From the NCBI RefSeq assembly GCF_018687715.1, contig NC_056753.1, positions 27,281,445 to 27,345,444 of the forward strand: DNA of 64,000 nucleotides, given 5' to 3'. The notes beneath the pieces were generated by a model. The model ran no database searches and had not been told where the DNA came from. It saw nothing but the letters and a program-made list of their open reading frames with translations. Both the position numbers and the translations under genes were made by a program. The DNA comes from Carya illinoinensis (lineage: Eukaryota; Streptophyta; Magnoliopsida; Fagales; Juglandaceae). This document shows positions 1 to 11,500 of the stretch, piece after piece; within the stretch, counting starts at the first letter, position 1; each line of letters opens with the position of its first letter.

Positions 1-193
1 CCCCGATTCCCTCCACTCCTCCTTCAGTCTTCACTCTTCACTTTCTCTCTCAACTCTCAAGTGAAAAACACGCTCGACGCTCACTTGATTCTACAGACCC
101 TAGCCCCGTGCCGTGCGCATCCCCTCCAAGCCGTAACCCATTGCCGACGCTATGCCGTTGCCCACTTGCCCCTCCGTCGCATCTCAAACGAGG

Positions 194-198
<5 letters not shown>

Positions 199-234
<36 letters not shown>
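199..234. repeat. (CT)18 microsatellite
   Basis: An uninterrupted CT dinucleotide run in the leader region of the hAT element. The flanking sequence is pyrimidine-rich and resembles a transcribed plant 5' leader. Confidence 0.95.
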
Positions 235-236
<2 letters not shown>

Positions 237-290
237 TATTTTTATATCTTACCTATTAGTTATTATTTTTGTTAATTTGCTTGATAGTTG

Positions 291-329
291 TGGATATTAG
301 GCTTGTTTGTGTGCTGGATAGTTGTGGAT
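291..329. repeat. Direct repeat, copy 1 (partner 748-786)
   Basis: This stretch (TGGATATTAGGCTTGTTTGT and onward) recurs almost exactly at 748-786. The two copies bracket the GC-rich 51-bp tandem repeat, so the leader was built by duplication or by insertion of a repeat-bearing segment. Confidence 0.8.
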
Positions 330-397
330 TTTAGAGCATTGGCGACTTGTGCCCATTTCTGGAAAACAGATGGGTTCGCTCGAGCCTCGCGTACTTG

Positions 398-566
398 CCG
401 CTCGAGCGAACCCAGGCAGAGTGGAGCGCTCGACGCTCGCTCGACTTTCAGCTTGAGCGAACTCAGGCAGAGTTGAGCGCTCGACTCTTGCTCGACATTC
501 CGCTCGAGCGAAATCAAGCAGAGTTGAGCGCTCGACTCTCGTTTGACATTCCGCTCGAGCGAACTG
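398..566. repeat. 51-bp tandem repeat with CTCGAGCGAA core
   Basis: The core CTCGAGCGAA (or a one-base variant) starts at 401, 452, 503 and 554, a strict 51-bp period over about 3.3 units. Each unit also has CAGGCAGAG-like and GAGCGCTCGAC blocks, so it is CpG-rich and full of short palindromes (CTCGAG, GAGCGCTC). It lies upstream of the transposase reading frame and has no coding role I can see. Confidence 0.9.
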
Positions 567-747
567 AAAAATCTTATTTTTTTTATAAAATTATTATTAT
601 AAAAATAAATTTATATTATCCTTTTGATGAATCAAATGGCTAATCCAATGTGAGATTATGGATAGAAAGGTCTTAGATTTATGGAAAACTTGTACTTTTC
701 ATCAATTTTTGAAGATGGCTTTGATGAAGCCAATGTGGATGCCTGGA

Positions 748-786
748 TGGATATTAGGGTTGTTTGTGTGCTGGATAGTGGTGGAT
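748..786. repeat. Direct repeat, copy 2 (partner 291-329)
   Basis: Second copy of the leader repeat, followed at once by a partial third copy (GTGGATATTAGGGTTGTTTC from 781). It lies about 80 bp upstream of the transposase start codon. Confidence 0.8.
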
Positions 787-868
787 ATTAGGGTTGTTTC
801 CAGGCTACGGACAGCCAATTGTTCTAGAAAAACTTATTACACTAATTGTTGGTTGTTTATTTTTCTAG

Positions 869-3164
869 ATGGATTCGTCAACTTCAACCAATGAGGTGCA
901 AGAGTCAATACAAAGCCTTGGTATGCCTCCGCCCCCACCCCCATCCAATGTAAGTGATAAATCTAACATTGGTGGGTCACAAAGTGGTAGAGTTAGGTCA
1001 ATGGTTTGGGATCACTTTACAAGAATATCAAAAGGGGATCCCACTAAACCTAGGGCTGCATGTAATTACTGTGGTGCTTCGTATGCGTGTGATACAAAGA
1101 TCAATGGTACAAAGTCTATGAAGCATCACATTGAGAAGCAATGTAAGAAAGGTCCATTTAAGAATACAGATAAGTCCCAGACGACTCTAGGTTGGAAAAT
1201 GGAGGGAGGTAGTGGTGGTGGGGAACTTGTGCCCATTTCATTTAGTGTTGAGGCTTGCCGACAAGCCTTGACAGAGATGATTATTGTTGATGAGTTGCCA
1301 TTTAGGTTTGTTGAAGGGGAGGGTTTTAGAAAGTTTATGCTTGTGGTTTGCCCTAAGTGGGTAGGGATTCCATCCCGTTGGACGATTGCGAAGGATTGTT
1401 TTAATTTGTTTATCAGTGAAAAAAATAAATTAAAAAGTGCTCTTCGAGGGCAACGAATTTCCCTCACCACGGATACATGGACATCCATGCAAAATCTTAA
1501 TTATATGTGTCTCACAACACATTTTATTGATGATGACTGGAAGCTACATAAGAGGATTCTTTCCTTTTCTTTGGTTGAAAATCACAAGGGTGATACACTT
1601 GGTAAGGGCATAGAGTTGTGTTTGCATGATTGGGGGCGACCGAAAATACTTGCTATCACTCTTGATAATGCAAGTTCTAATAATGGGGCCATTTCTTATT
1701 TGAAAAAAAAAAACCAAGTATAGGAGGGATACGGTCTTGGAACATGAATTCTTGCATGTTCGATGTTGTGCACACATTCTAAATTTAATTGTGCGTGAGG
1801 GATTAAAAGAGTATGAGGAGTCTATTGCGAAGGTGAGGGGTGTTGTGAAGTATGTTAAATCCTCCCCTCAAAGGTGGGATACATTTAAGAAGTGTGTGGC
1901 ATTGGAAGAGATTAAATGCAAAAGTCATGTTTGCCTAGATGTACCGACTAGGTGGAACTCTACCTATCTTATGTTGGAGAGGGCTGGGAAATTTAGAAAA
2001 GCTTTTGATCGGTTGGAGGAAGAAGATATGTGCTTTTTAAGTAGTATTGGAGATGATGATGATGACGATGATGAAGGTGATGTGGTAACTAGAAGAAAGT
2101 CAAAGAAGTTAGGGCCTCCCAATGCATCCGATTGGGATAAGGTACGGTTGTTTGAGAAGTTTCTTGCATTATTTCAGGATGCAACTTTACGCTTCTCAGG
2201 GGGTGAGTATGTAACTTGCAATACCTTTTTTTCGGAGTTGGTGAATATTAAAAATGCCATTAACATAGAGTGTGAAGAAGGAAGTCCCGTGGTGGAATTA
2301 ATGGTCTCAAATATGAAGAGAAAGTTTGAAAAGTATTGGGAGAATATGGATAATCAGAATATGTTGTTGTACGTTAGGATTGTTCTTGATCCTCGTTACA
2401 AGATGCGATATCTTGACTTTGGGTTGAGAAAAATGTATGCATATGATCAATCAAAAATCATTGATATGAGTTGGAAGGTGAAAAATGCATTTATCCGCAT
2501 GTATGAGGCATACATCCAAAATGAAGAAGGGAGTTCTCCTCAACGCACAAGTTCCCCACGTGAAGATGCGAGTCCTTCCACAACTCAGTCTACGAATAGA
2601 CATGCTGCATTGATGGCCCAATTTAAGCAAGAGTTACAGTCAGAAGACTCTTTGGAAAGCAGGTCAGAGGTTGATAGATATCTAGCTGAAAAATGTGAGG
2701 ATGAAGGTGATAATTTTGACCTACTAAATTGGTGGAAGGTGAATTCAGTTAGATATCGCATACTTTCAAAGGTTGCACGCGATGTACTTGCAATACCGGT
2801 ATCTATTGTGGCCTCTGAATCTACATTCAGCACTGCGGGTCGTGTACTTGACCCTTTCCGAAGTAGTTTAAATCCGATGATGGTTGAGGCTCTCATATGT
2901 GCACAAAATTGGCTCCGTTCTTCCTCTACTCCAATAAGCCTTAGGACTTTAATGGATGAAATGGAGGAATTTGAGAAGCAGATAGATATGGGTATGTAAT
3001 CAATTAACTTTGATTTATTTTGTGGTATATTTTGTTTTATCTTCTATATTATTTTAACTTTATTTCATTTGTTTTGTATTAAATTTTTATGGATTGAAGG
3101 AGAACTTGTTGGGGAATTGGCTTATTCTGCAGAAGGATCAAATGAAATGGCTACCGAGTCTTAA
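869..3164 (+). pseudogene. hAT transposase, zinc-finger BED / RICESLEEPER-like, frameshifted
   Basis: The reading frame opens with ATG at 869. A BED zinc finger lies at about residues 45-92 (Cys-x2-Cys in CNYCGA, then the His/Cys pair in HHIEKQC). An RNase H-like transposase core follows, with an acidic run of aspartates coded near 2055-2072. The hAT C-terminal dimerisation domain is coded at about 2670-2925 (NWWK, then ASESTFSTAGR). The frame breaks at an 11-A run (1703-1713): upstream coding ends at a TAG at 1721-1723, while homology continues without pause in the next frame to 2991. A GT-AG intron (2992-3099) fits in phase and adds a final exon, 3100-3164, ending in TAA. hAT transposases cut out and reinsert their element in the nucleus. 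One indel separates this copy from an open frame, and a base-calling error in the homopolymer cannot be excluded. Confidence 0.85.
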
Positions 3165-4404
3165 CCCAATGTTGATGTAAGATATGAATTCTGTTTAAAA
3201 TCTATATTTTTTTTTTCCCAGTTTTATTTCTTTCTAGATGTGATTTGTTTGTAAAATCTGCTTCTCTATTATATTTGGACTTTAATACTTGAAAAATTCA
3301 CAAGTTAAACTCAATAAACATCTTGTTTTATAGTGATTCTGTGCATATCAAGGCCTTGTGTCATTAATCCTCTCCTAAAACCATCTTATCTAGGCCTTGT
3401 GTCATTAATTGCTGCACTTTGAAGAAGTGCATGGTAAAAAGACTCAGTTACAGCTTGTGTAAAAGGCTAACTAAAGGTTGATTTATTTTATGTTCACCAA
3501 TATCATCTTGTTTTGTACCAACTCAAGTGCTGCACCAACTGAGTTGATTTATTTTATAACAGACTAACCTAATGTTTAAAGGTTGATTTTTATTATGTTC
3601 ACCAATAGGTTAACGCCTTGGTTTTTTACTTTTTTATCTGCAGATCTGTGAATCGTGATCTCAACCTTGATGGAGAAATTGATCGTGAGGAATTTGCTAA
3701 TAGTCAGGGACTGATTAAACAATTACCTAATTGTATAATTTGTATTTTGTTTTGATGTAATTATGTTAACTTAACTTTTAGATGCTACTGTTGGTCTTTT
3801 TTTATTTTTTACGTAATTTATGCTAGTGTTAGTCTGTTATAGTGCACTGTGCATCAGTGCTTTTGATGTAAATTATTAAATATAACTTCTAATCTTTGAT
3901 AGTTCTTTTTTTTAAGACTTTTTAATTTTTAGTTTTTAAATATGCTTGCAGGTTTGAATTTTTTAAATATGCTTGCAGATTGCTTGGGAATGGATTTTTA
4001 TTTTTCTGGCCTTTTAGAATGCAGATTGTAATCATTTGATGTACCATGTATCATGTATGTAAAGTAAGATACATGAAAATCGATTTTTGCTATATTTTTC
4101 TCTTGTTAGAAGAGCTTTCTTTCCTTTTTTAGATATATGATAAATATTAAATAGTATATACTATAATTGATTGATCTTTAAATTGTTTGGAACGTATATA
4201 GAAATTTTTCTTCATTTGGTAGTAAAATATTTTATTCAAATTTATTGTATATAGATAAATGTTTTTAATGGTTATTTTTATTTTTCTTTCTAAGTATTTT
4301 TTTGGTATTTTGGGCTTCAAATTAGATAAATTATTAGTGGATTTTAACTGTTGGGCTGAAATTGATGTAAGAAAAAAATTGGGCCATTGGCCCATTTGGA
4401 GTCC
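3165..4404. other. hAT 3' non-coding region
   Basis: AT-rich sequence with no supported gene. It probably holds the 3' UTR and polyadenylation region of the transposase transcript. A short direct repeat (TTTTTAAATATGCTTGCAG) occurs twice near 3934-3980, and phrases such as CTAGGCCTTGTGTCATTAAT recur near 3350 and 3390. Confidence 0.6.
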
Positions 4405-4578
4405 CGTCGGACCGATTGGACCAACCGGACCGGACCGTCCCGAATGGGACCGGACCGCCCGGTTCCATTGAGATTCGGTCCAGTCCGGTCCAGGGTAGGG
4501 AATCCCTGGACCGAATAGGTCCGGTCCGGTCCATCAAACCCCCCGGAACCGGACCGGACCGGACCGATCTCCCCCCTA
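4405..4578. repeat. hAT right subterminal motif cluster and terminus
   Basis: About a dozen GGACCG or CGGTCC motifs are packed into roughly 170 bp in both orientations, in otherwise AT-rich DNA. A dyad (TCCAGGG / CCCTGGA) lies near 4490. The cluster ends abruptly in CCCCCCTA at 4578. Such arrays are typical transposase-binding regions of hAT ends. Confidence 0.75.
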
Positions 4579-4960
4579 TTCATTAATATTCACTTCACCC
4601 GAGTTGCTAGATTGGTTGATGGATTTGCGGTAGGAGGCATTGATCCAAGTGGATAGAATGGTCTTGGTATCACCCACGGAACAAAACCAATCATGAAAAT
4701 TCTCAAAAACTTAATTTTAACTTTAATTAATGAATATCTTTGGGTTGATGGATTTGTTGATGGATCTGCAGTAGGAGATGTTATAGGAGATGCATGCTCC
4801 TTACCTTTCTCCATCTAGAGAATATTTTAAAATATTTTAAAATCATCTTAAACCAAGCAAAACAAATCAAATATAAAATTCAAAACAAATCCAATTTCAA
4901 CCCAAGGTATTGTCATATTGAACTAAGTTATATAAAACATCTTTCACTTACAATTACAAC
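4579..4960. other. Intergenic segment right of hAT element
   Basis: No supported gene. A GATGGATTTG...GTAGGAG phrase occurs twice (about 4617-4640 and 4745-4775). A minus-strand open frame (4590-4814) has no recognisable family. Confidence 0.4.
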
Positions 4961-5890
4961 TTATAAATATCTCAAAATCATTGCAAATACTACTAAAAAA
5001 TGTTGCAATATCTCAATTGCAGCGTTTCTTATTTCCTCACATGTTCGACGCTATTATCCTTTCACTTTTGATCAATTGCAATGATTTCCAACCAATGTTG
5101 CAAAAGCTATTATTTGTAGTGAGATATTTTCGCTGTAAATTCACTCATTTTCACGCTGGGAATGGTTTACAACATTCCTAGTTGGATCGCAGAAAAATAT
5201 TTGTTTCATCGATATTAATAGTTGGAAAAGCCACAAATTTTGCCGCAAATAATAACAATAAAAGCAACGTTAGTTTTTTTCATTGCTTTTAATATTTTTA
5301 GCAACATTCTAAAATCACTGCAATTAACTTAAGTGTTGCAAATAAGGAATATGAAAAGCAACAATTACTTCTTTTGTTACTTTTACTCCTTTTCTCAATG
5401 CTCTAAAATCGTTGCATGCAATTACTTGCAAAGCGCTGCAAATAATAAATATCAAAAGCAACAATTGCTTTTTTCATTGCTTTTAAAATTTTTTTCAACG
5501 CCCTAAAATTGCTACAATTACTCCAAAAGCGCTTCAAATAAGGAATATCAAAAGCAACAATTGCTTCTTTCGTTGCTTTGAACATTTTTCACAATGCCCT
5601 AAAATCGCTGCAATTGCTCAAAATTGTTGTAAATAGAGAACATAAAAAACAATGTTTTCATTTTTTGTTGCTTTTAGCCTTTTTTCAATGCTCATAAATC
5701 GCTGCAAATACTTGATATCAAAAGCAGCGCTTGCTTCTTTTGTTGCTTTTATTTTTTTGCAACGCTAAAAACTCGCTACAATTAGTCATTTGCAACAATT
5801 TAAGCTATCATTTCCAACGCTTGGGAAAGCATTTCTGGAGCTTATTTGTAGCAATAAAAAATAGCTGCAAATGACTTTTGGTACATTGTT
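4961..5890. repeat. Degenerate ~95-bp tandem array with GCAACAATTGCTT core
   Basis: The phrase AAAAGCAAC(AATTGCTT) recurs starting near 5260, 5354, 5454, 5550, 5645 and 5720, spacing 76-100 bp. Each unit also has CGCTGCAA and TTTTTGCAACGC-type blocks, so the array is partly self-complementary. Related wording (tttgcagc, gatcgcaaata) recurs at 6660-6710. The pattern resembles the subterminal repeat regions of CACTA-type transposons, but I cannot place termini. Confidence 0.6.
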
Positions 5891-6780
5891 TTCCCCCGCT
5901 TCGGCTAAAGATGTTGGTATCTTTCCAATTGAAAGTTTCATTTTCACACTAGAGCTAAATTATTATTATTTAAATCACTAAATTATTTAAATGCCCAATT
6001 TAGTGAATAACTTGAAATACCTAATTATTTATATGCCCAAAGACCCTGATGAAATAATAAATTAACTTTGTTTTAATACCTTAAATTGCACTTAATTATG
6101 GAACACTTTTAAATCATAACCTAATTTATGAATTTTCAATACTTTTTCACCTACATGAAACAATTGCACATATCCAAAACCCAATATTAAGTACTTAGAA
6201 ATTAGTAAACATAATAGAAAATCCTGGAACCTTTCATTATATGCACTGATGAATATGGTGGATCAAATTAAAGAGCACCATTTTCAGCTAATATAATAAA
6301 TCAAACATATTCATCCATCTAAACCCAGTTAGGAATTCACATTAATGTAGTTGGGCTATACATTGGGGTGGACCAATTGGAACCAAGAATCTACAACTTA
6401 CAAACTACTAAATATATAGAACACATTGTTGCTTCTAAACATTAGATGAAAATCTTAACATTCATTTAGATATGTTCGACTGTCCTACTCCTTTATATTT
6501 AAAAATTATATCTAGACCAAGTGCACCTAGGCATTGTGGGTTGGGTAGAACAACTTCATCACAATTGCTTTATGTGGAGAGAATTCATTGTCTCATTTTT
6601 TATAACGTCTCTCTCTCTAACTCCAACCTGGCAGTGATAAATAAAATGACTAGTCATATGATCGCAAATACTTATTTATAGCGATTTGTTTTGACGCAAA
6701 CACTTATTTATAAAAGAAGCTCGTTGGAAATAGTATATCACAAAAAAAAAAAAAAGTATTGAAGCAGGATACCCAAAAAA

Positions 6781-6817
<37 letters not shown>

Positions 6818-7049
6818 CTTACATTATATTCGAAACCATAAAGAAATTAAATAATTATCTAACTACACAATCACAGCTTTCAAACCAAAATTTAAGATAA
6901 AAGATAAAAGAAACCATATTTGAGACATAATCCATTAAGACATAGATGGACTCGTTTGGATTTAAACAATTCTGATATGAAAGTGGCCATCAAATGGTTA
7001 CATCTAGTGATATTTGTATTAGTTTATTGAGACTTTTGGGTTAGCTTAC
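5891..7049. other. Non-coding AT-rich stretch with a CA microsatellite
   Basis: No supported gene. An (AC)n run lies at 6784-6816 and A-rich tracts at about 6741-6782. Bases 6655-6720 repeat the wording of the 5-kb array, suggesting both belong to one decayed element. Confidence 0.5.
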
Positions 7050-7203
7050 CTGAAAGAACTGGGAATGGAAGGCCATAATCATGCAGCAATTCCTTTTGGG
7101 GATTGTTGTTTGGTAGCTGAGCATAAGCCTACTTTTCCTCCAATAAAAGCTTGAAGAAGTCCTCTATATCAGTCTTCATTTGCTCAATTCGCTCTTCTAG
7201 TAC
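7050..7203 (-). pseudogene. Coding remnant, coiled-coil-like exon, possibly of a CACTA accessory protein
   Basis: On the minus strand this reads as a charged helical stretch (LEERIEQMKTDIEDFF), then an in-frame TAG, then a conserved-looking tail (NNPQKELLHDYGLPFP) that stops exactly at a GTAAGC splice donor. The helical, acidic/basic pattern plus splice site make a decayed exon likely. The similarity to C-terminal parts of En/Spm accessory proteins is an impression, not a match I can prove. Confidence 0.4.
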
Positions 7204-8189
7204 TCAATGGTTTATCAACTTCTTGTTCACAATCACAATTAGCCATTAGAGATTCATTTAGCAATTAGAGTGAACTCTAATTGCTAAATAATGGTTAACA
7301 AAAAGTTAAAAGGAGAAGTGTAAAAAAATTTGCAAAATAACATTATAAATTTACTAGAAGATTTCTTTACCTGAAAAATTTACTTGCATAGGCACCAAAA
7401 AAATAAGAATACAAAAAAATTGTGAAAAGAGACAAAGAAATCTTCTTGGCTTACTGAGATGTGAAAACAAATTATAATATATAGAACTTGAAACTTTATT
7501 AATAACAAAAAACATAGGTGCAAGTATAAAAAAAATTGTTGAGAAAACAAAAGAAGCTAGCCTTAGAAATTTGATCAAAATAAATGATATTAAAAACAAA
7601 AAAATGGCATAAAAGGTTTAACTAAAACCATCTTATTTTATCTCGGAATCCTATGAAATAAAGTTACAACAAAATAAAACTCTTAAAACTCAAGGAAAGG
7701 ACTAGACCAAATAGATAGGCTAGCATTTGCAATGATTGTTATTTTTTGCATTGACAAGGATAGTAACATATGAAATTTGTAATATAAGGAACCCTATATT
7801 CACAATGATAGTTAGATATTCAATTTTGAGAATTTTATTGCCTAACAAAGCTGGACTAAATATTGTGGAGTTTTTCTACATACAAGCAAAGTCGCGTACT
7901 AATTTGCGTACTAATACTGATTCTTTCATACTTAAATTTTAAATTAATATTATTTTTAATAAAATCTACTTTTTGTCCAATCACAATAGATTGGTGCATA
8001 TATTAGTACACAATTGTGCTTGCAACTAGATTTTTTCAATATTGTGAAGCCTAACCAATAGTAATACTTGTAAAATTGAACACTAACTTTCAAAGCAATA
8101 ACACGTACCATGATACAATCAAACCAAGTTATCCACCAAAATGTCCCATCTAAAAGACCTATTTTTATAGACATTTAATGCAATAGAGA
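7204..8189. other. Non-coding stretch left of the CACTA element
   Basis: No supported gene. It holds a short inverted pair around 7250-7285 (AGCAATTAGAG / CTCTAATTGCT) and AT-rich filler. The 3 bases before the CACTA end are AGA (8187-8189). Confidence 0.4.
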
Positions 8190-8560
8190 CACTACAACAA
8201 TTTGAGGTTTTTGCCACGAATTCTTTCTCCATGACACAAGAGGGTGGCAAACATCCACTAATTCTCTCCAAAACCCTTCGTGGGAAGGAAACATACTTTT
8301 TATCATGAGCTTAGTTCGGTGAGAATAATTTAGTGGGAAAAGGAGTTTTTATCACTAACAAATATATTTTTTGCCACCACTTGTATTAGTAGCGAAAAAA
8401 ACTAAAATAAAAACTTGGTCCTCATGGGTTATATCCTTTAACGTAGATTTTTTTTTTTTTTTTTTGCCATGATAAGGACTTAATCGCAAAAGGTTATTGA
8501 GGTCTCACATTAATGTATCCGTTGGTAGTTATTTATTTGCCACGATGATGTATGCTTTTT
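8190..8560. repeat. CACTA left terminus and subterminal repeats
   Basis: The terminal CACTACAACAA is followed by repeated TTTGCCAC(G/C)A, GTGGCAAA and TGCCACCAC words, matching words in the right subterminal block at 24690-25606. CACTA subterminal repeats bind the element's accessory protein. Confidence 0.75.
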
Positions 8561-11500
8561 GCGACGACTGAAAGTGGCCGGTATTGATAGAAAAATAATA
8601 GACACCAGGCATAATCTCAGAGTTACCCCGCAAGACCCATCTTCCCTTTCCCCTTTCTTTGTTTTCCCCGCACGCCCTTTCCTTTCTTCCCCAACCATCC
8701 CCCCATGCCGATAATCACCATGGCCCTCTCCCTATAGACGGGCGGCGAATTCGCAGGGAGCATAGGATCCGCTCCACCTCGCAACCTCACCGACGTTGCC
8801 TATTAAATCTATGTTCATGCCCTAGACTCCAGAACCCTCTCTTCAGCCGGAAATTAGTGGGTGCGTCCCCTCTCTCTCTCAATTGATATACACAGTAAGC
8901 CTCTCTCTCTTCTCCCTCCGTGTTCTCTATCTATTGGTTGTATGATTGTGTACCATTATAGAAACTTTTGTATGATTGTATACGATTTGTGGGAAAATAT
9001 TATGATATGGTTGTCACAACAGATTTGAGTGGTTATTGATGCTTCGAATCTAGATTTCTGAAGTTATATTTTTTGCATATGCCCGCTATTTAGACAGGAA
9101 AAAAAAGCTGAAGGATAACAATAAGATTTTGGTGCACTGTTTTTTAGCAATAACGAAATGGTAGAACAACCCTCTGTTCTGAAAATATCCCTGTATTAGA
9201 TTTAGCATTTAGATTTATAATAAATGAAAGTAGTTGCTTAAAATGCCATTAATTCAGCATGCTAATTAGTTTGTATGGAATTTATAAATAGTATTGCACA
9301 AATGATAACTCATCATCATTTTCTCCTTCAATGAATAAAACATAGTTTTTTTTTGGACATTCTTTGTAATGAAAAAGCATATGAACAGAGAACATGATTG
9401 TTGTGGAGAATAAGACTAGGTAAGATGTTGACGTGTCGTGAGCAGCCCCAAACCTTTATATTTGCCTTGAGATCTTTATTGCTCTTGTTTCCCAATTATA
9501 CACAATCTCATTGGCTTAATTTTTTGAGTATAAGTACCTATGGTCTAAAAGCATAAATACAGTTAGGGTGTCACATACTCACTTGTGATTGTATCTAACC
9601 AGCTGGCTCATGATAAGCATTACACTTTGGTTCTTCGCACACTTATTGTTTGAATCCACACATGATTTTTTTGTCTATCAGACATGCATGCATACATGCC
9701 CAGCTACTCACAATAGCTTAGTGTATGTGGAAATGCAGATTATAGGTATTCTGGCTAGGGGCCTATATTGTGTATGGTTGCATCATACCCTTAACAGAAA
9801 TGTTGTTGGTGCTGTTATAATGGTAATGGGTGAAGTCCAGACTCGTGGTTAAATTTCCTTTAACCCATACTCTATTGATTGGAAGGTGGAATTGTTTTTT
9901 AGTGTTTGTTCTCATGATGTAGTAAAGCTAAAATCAGTTCAAATAGGATCCCAACTAGTATTCCCAATGCACCAGATTGTTGTCATCTTTAATATGGGCA
10001 ATCTTCTAAGGCTGGTTCTCTGGAGCAAAGATTGCCCTTATTGTAAGTACCTCAATGTGCCGTAATTCACATTGAGTTGATGTGCTTTGCTTTTCTAGAC
10101 TCATGTCTCCACTATAATCACAATTATAGTGGGATTTGCTGCAATGATCCACTATAACATCTTGTAGTGGGGTTTGCTTTAAATGGTATTTTCATTTTTT
10201 CTCAACTTGGTATGAGACAATTTTTCTGATACTAGCAATCCCTCACAAGTTCTGATTATTGTTGGTCAAAATAATCGGTTAGCTTAATAGTGCAGGGTTG
10301 ATTGGATTTTAGGTGAAACAACATCTCTCTTCTTTTGTATGTTGGTATGTTAAGTCAGCTAAGAATATATATTCTAATGGGGCTGCTCATACACTAGGGT
10401 ATGAACTCTTATGGGATTAGTAAAGCATGTGGTTGATATGGAAGATTACCCTTCTTGTTTTCATTCCTTCATTCCTCAATCGACTTCTCAACCCTGTATT
10501 GGAAGGTACTCCCTTTAAGAAAATTTACATTAACGTACTTCATACACAACTTTCTTCTTCAAAAGGTTAGTATTATTAGGATTGGCCCAGATTAACATAG
10601 CTCTTATAATATAATAAGAGCTATTTCTCCCCCCATATCTCATGTATGTGGGGAGATTCATTACTCTACATGTTCATGGAACATGTTTAGCATTACTCGT
10701 TTGTTTTATTGCATTACTATGCCGGATCATTTCTGCATTAACTTGCTGGATCATTTTTGCATTACCCTAAACCATTTTTCATTTTACACTTTATGGTTAG
10801 TAGTATTTGAACCTGCTACCTAATCTATAATTGGGGAATGGTAATCCAACCAACACACACACACACATAAACCCACTCCTCTACCTATATATAATATTAT
10901 ATGGAAAAACAGAGGGCAAAAGTGTTGGTTTCGGTTTCACCCCTTTAGGTTGATTCCCCCCAAGGTCAACGGGCTATCCACACTAGATATCCTCTCCTAC
11001 TTATTGTCTCATGTCATGTCCTAATAAAGTGTGGTTGGTTATCTTGATCGAGTCTGATCTTCTTATTGTCTATTATCCCCACCTGAGCAATACATGAAGT
11101 GATTTTCCTGTCAAATTTATGCAGAGGCTGTGTGTCACAAACAATTTAGCAACAGATTTCTGATTCTCTTGACTTCAAATGATTTTAATTCTCAACATAG
11201 ACGTAAGGATGTAAATGTAGTGTGTTTAAATTTCAATACCAATGATTTTGCCGGATGGTGAATTCAATCCCTTATTTCACAATTTATTATGTGGTTCATC
11301 ACTCATATTGATATTCACTCTGCGGATAAACTGGTTAATCTTTAATGGATTCATGCACGTAGAGGGCCATCACCAGTTTCTCTATCCTATCCTTAAACAT
11401 ACATCACCCGAAGGAATTAGTTTTTTTTTTTTTTTTGTGTTATTTTTTCATTTTTTTCCCACATACTGACTTTTACCCTTGAGTTATACATCATCTTATT

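Larger units (their letters stand above)
1..4578 (+). mobile_element. hAT (Ac/Tam3-like) DNA transposon, left end outside the window
   Basis: A BED-finger hAT transposase (869-3164) is followed by about 1.2 kb of AT-rich non-coding DNA. The block ends at 4405-4578 in a dense cluster of GGACCG/CGGTCC motifs running into a terminal CCCCCCTA. Read from the other strand this is a TAGGGGGG start, the kind of short terminus seen in plant hAT elements. Subterminal motif clusters are the binding platform for hAT transposase. The sequence after 4578 (TTCATTAA) would be the right 8-bp target duplication, but the left copy cannot be checked because the left terminus lies before base 1. The transposase carries a frameshift, so this copy is probably not autonomous. 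Confidence 0.75.

Noticed and set aside
61..300. Open frame starting at GTG with a Ser-Leu repeat
   Set aside because: The repeat is just the CT microsatellite translated; no ATG and no family.
5111..5124. TATTTGTAGTG resembling a CACTA right end
   Set aside because: The surrounding array continues on both sides and a sister unit reads TTATTTGTAGCAA, so it is part of the repeat.
9589..9852. 87-codon open frame in the CACTA leader
   Set aside because: No recognisable domain and no sign of coding selection; it lies in the probable 5' intron.
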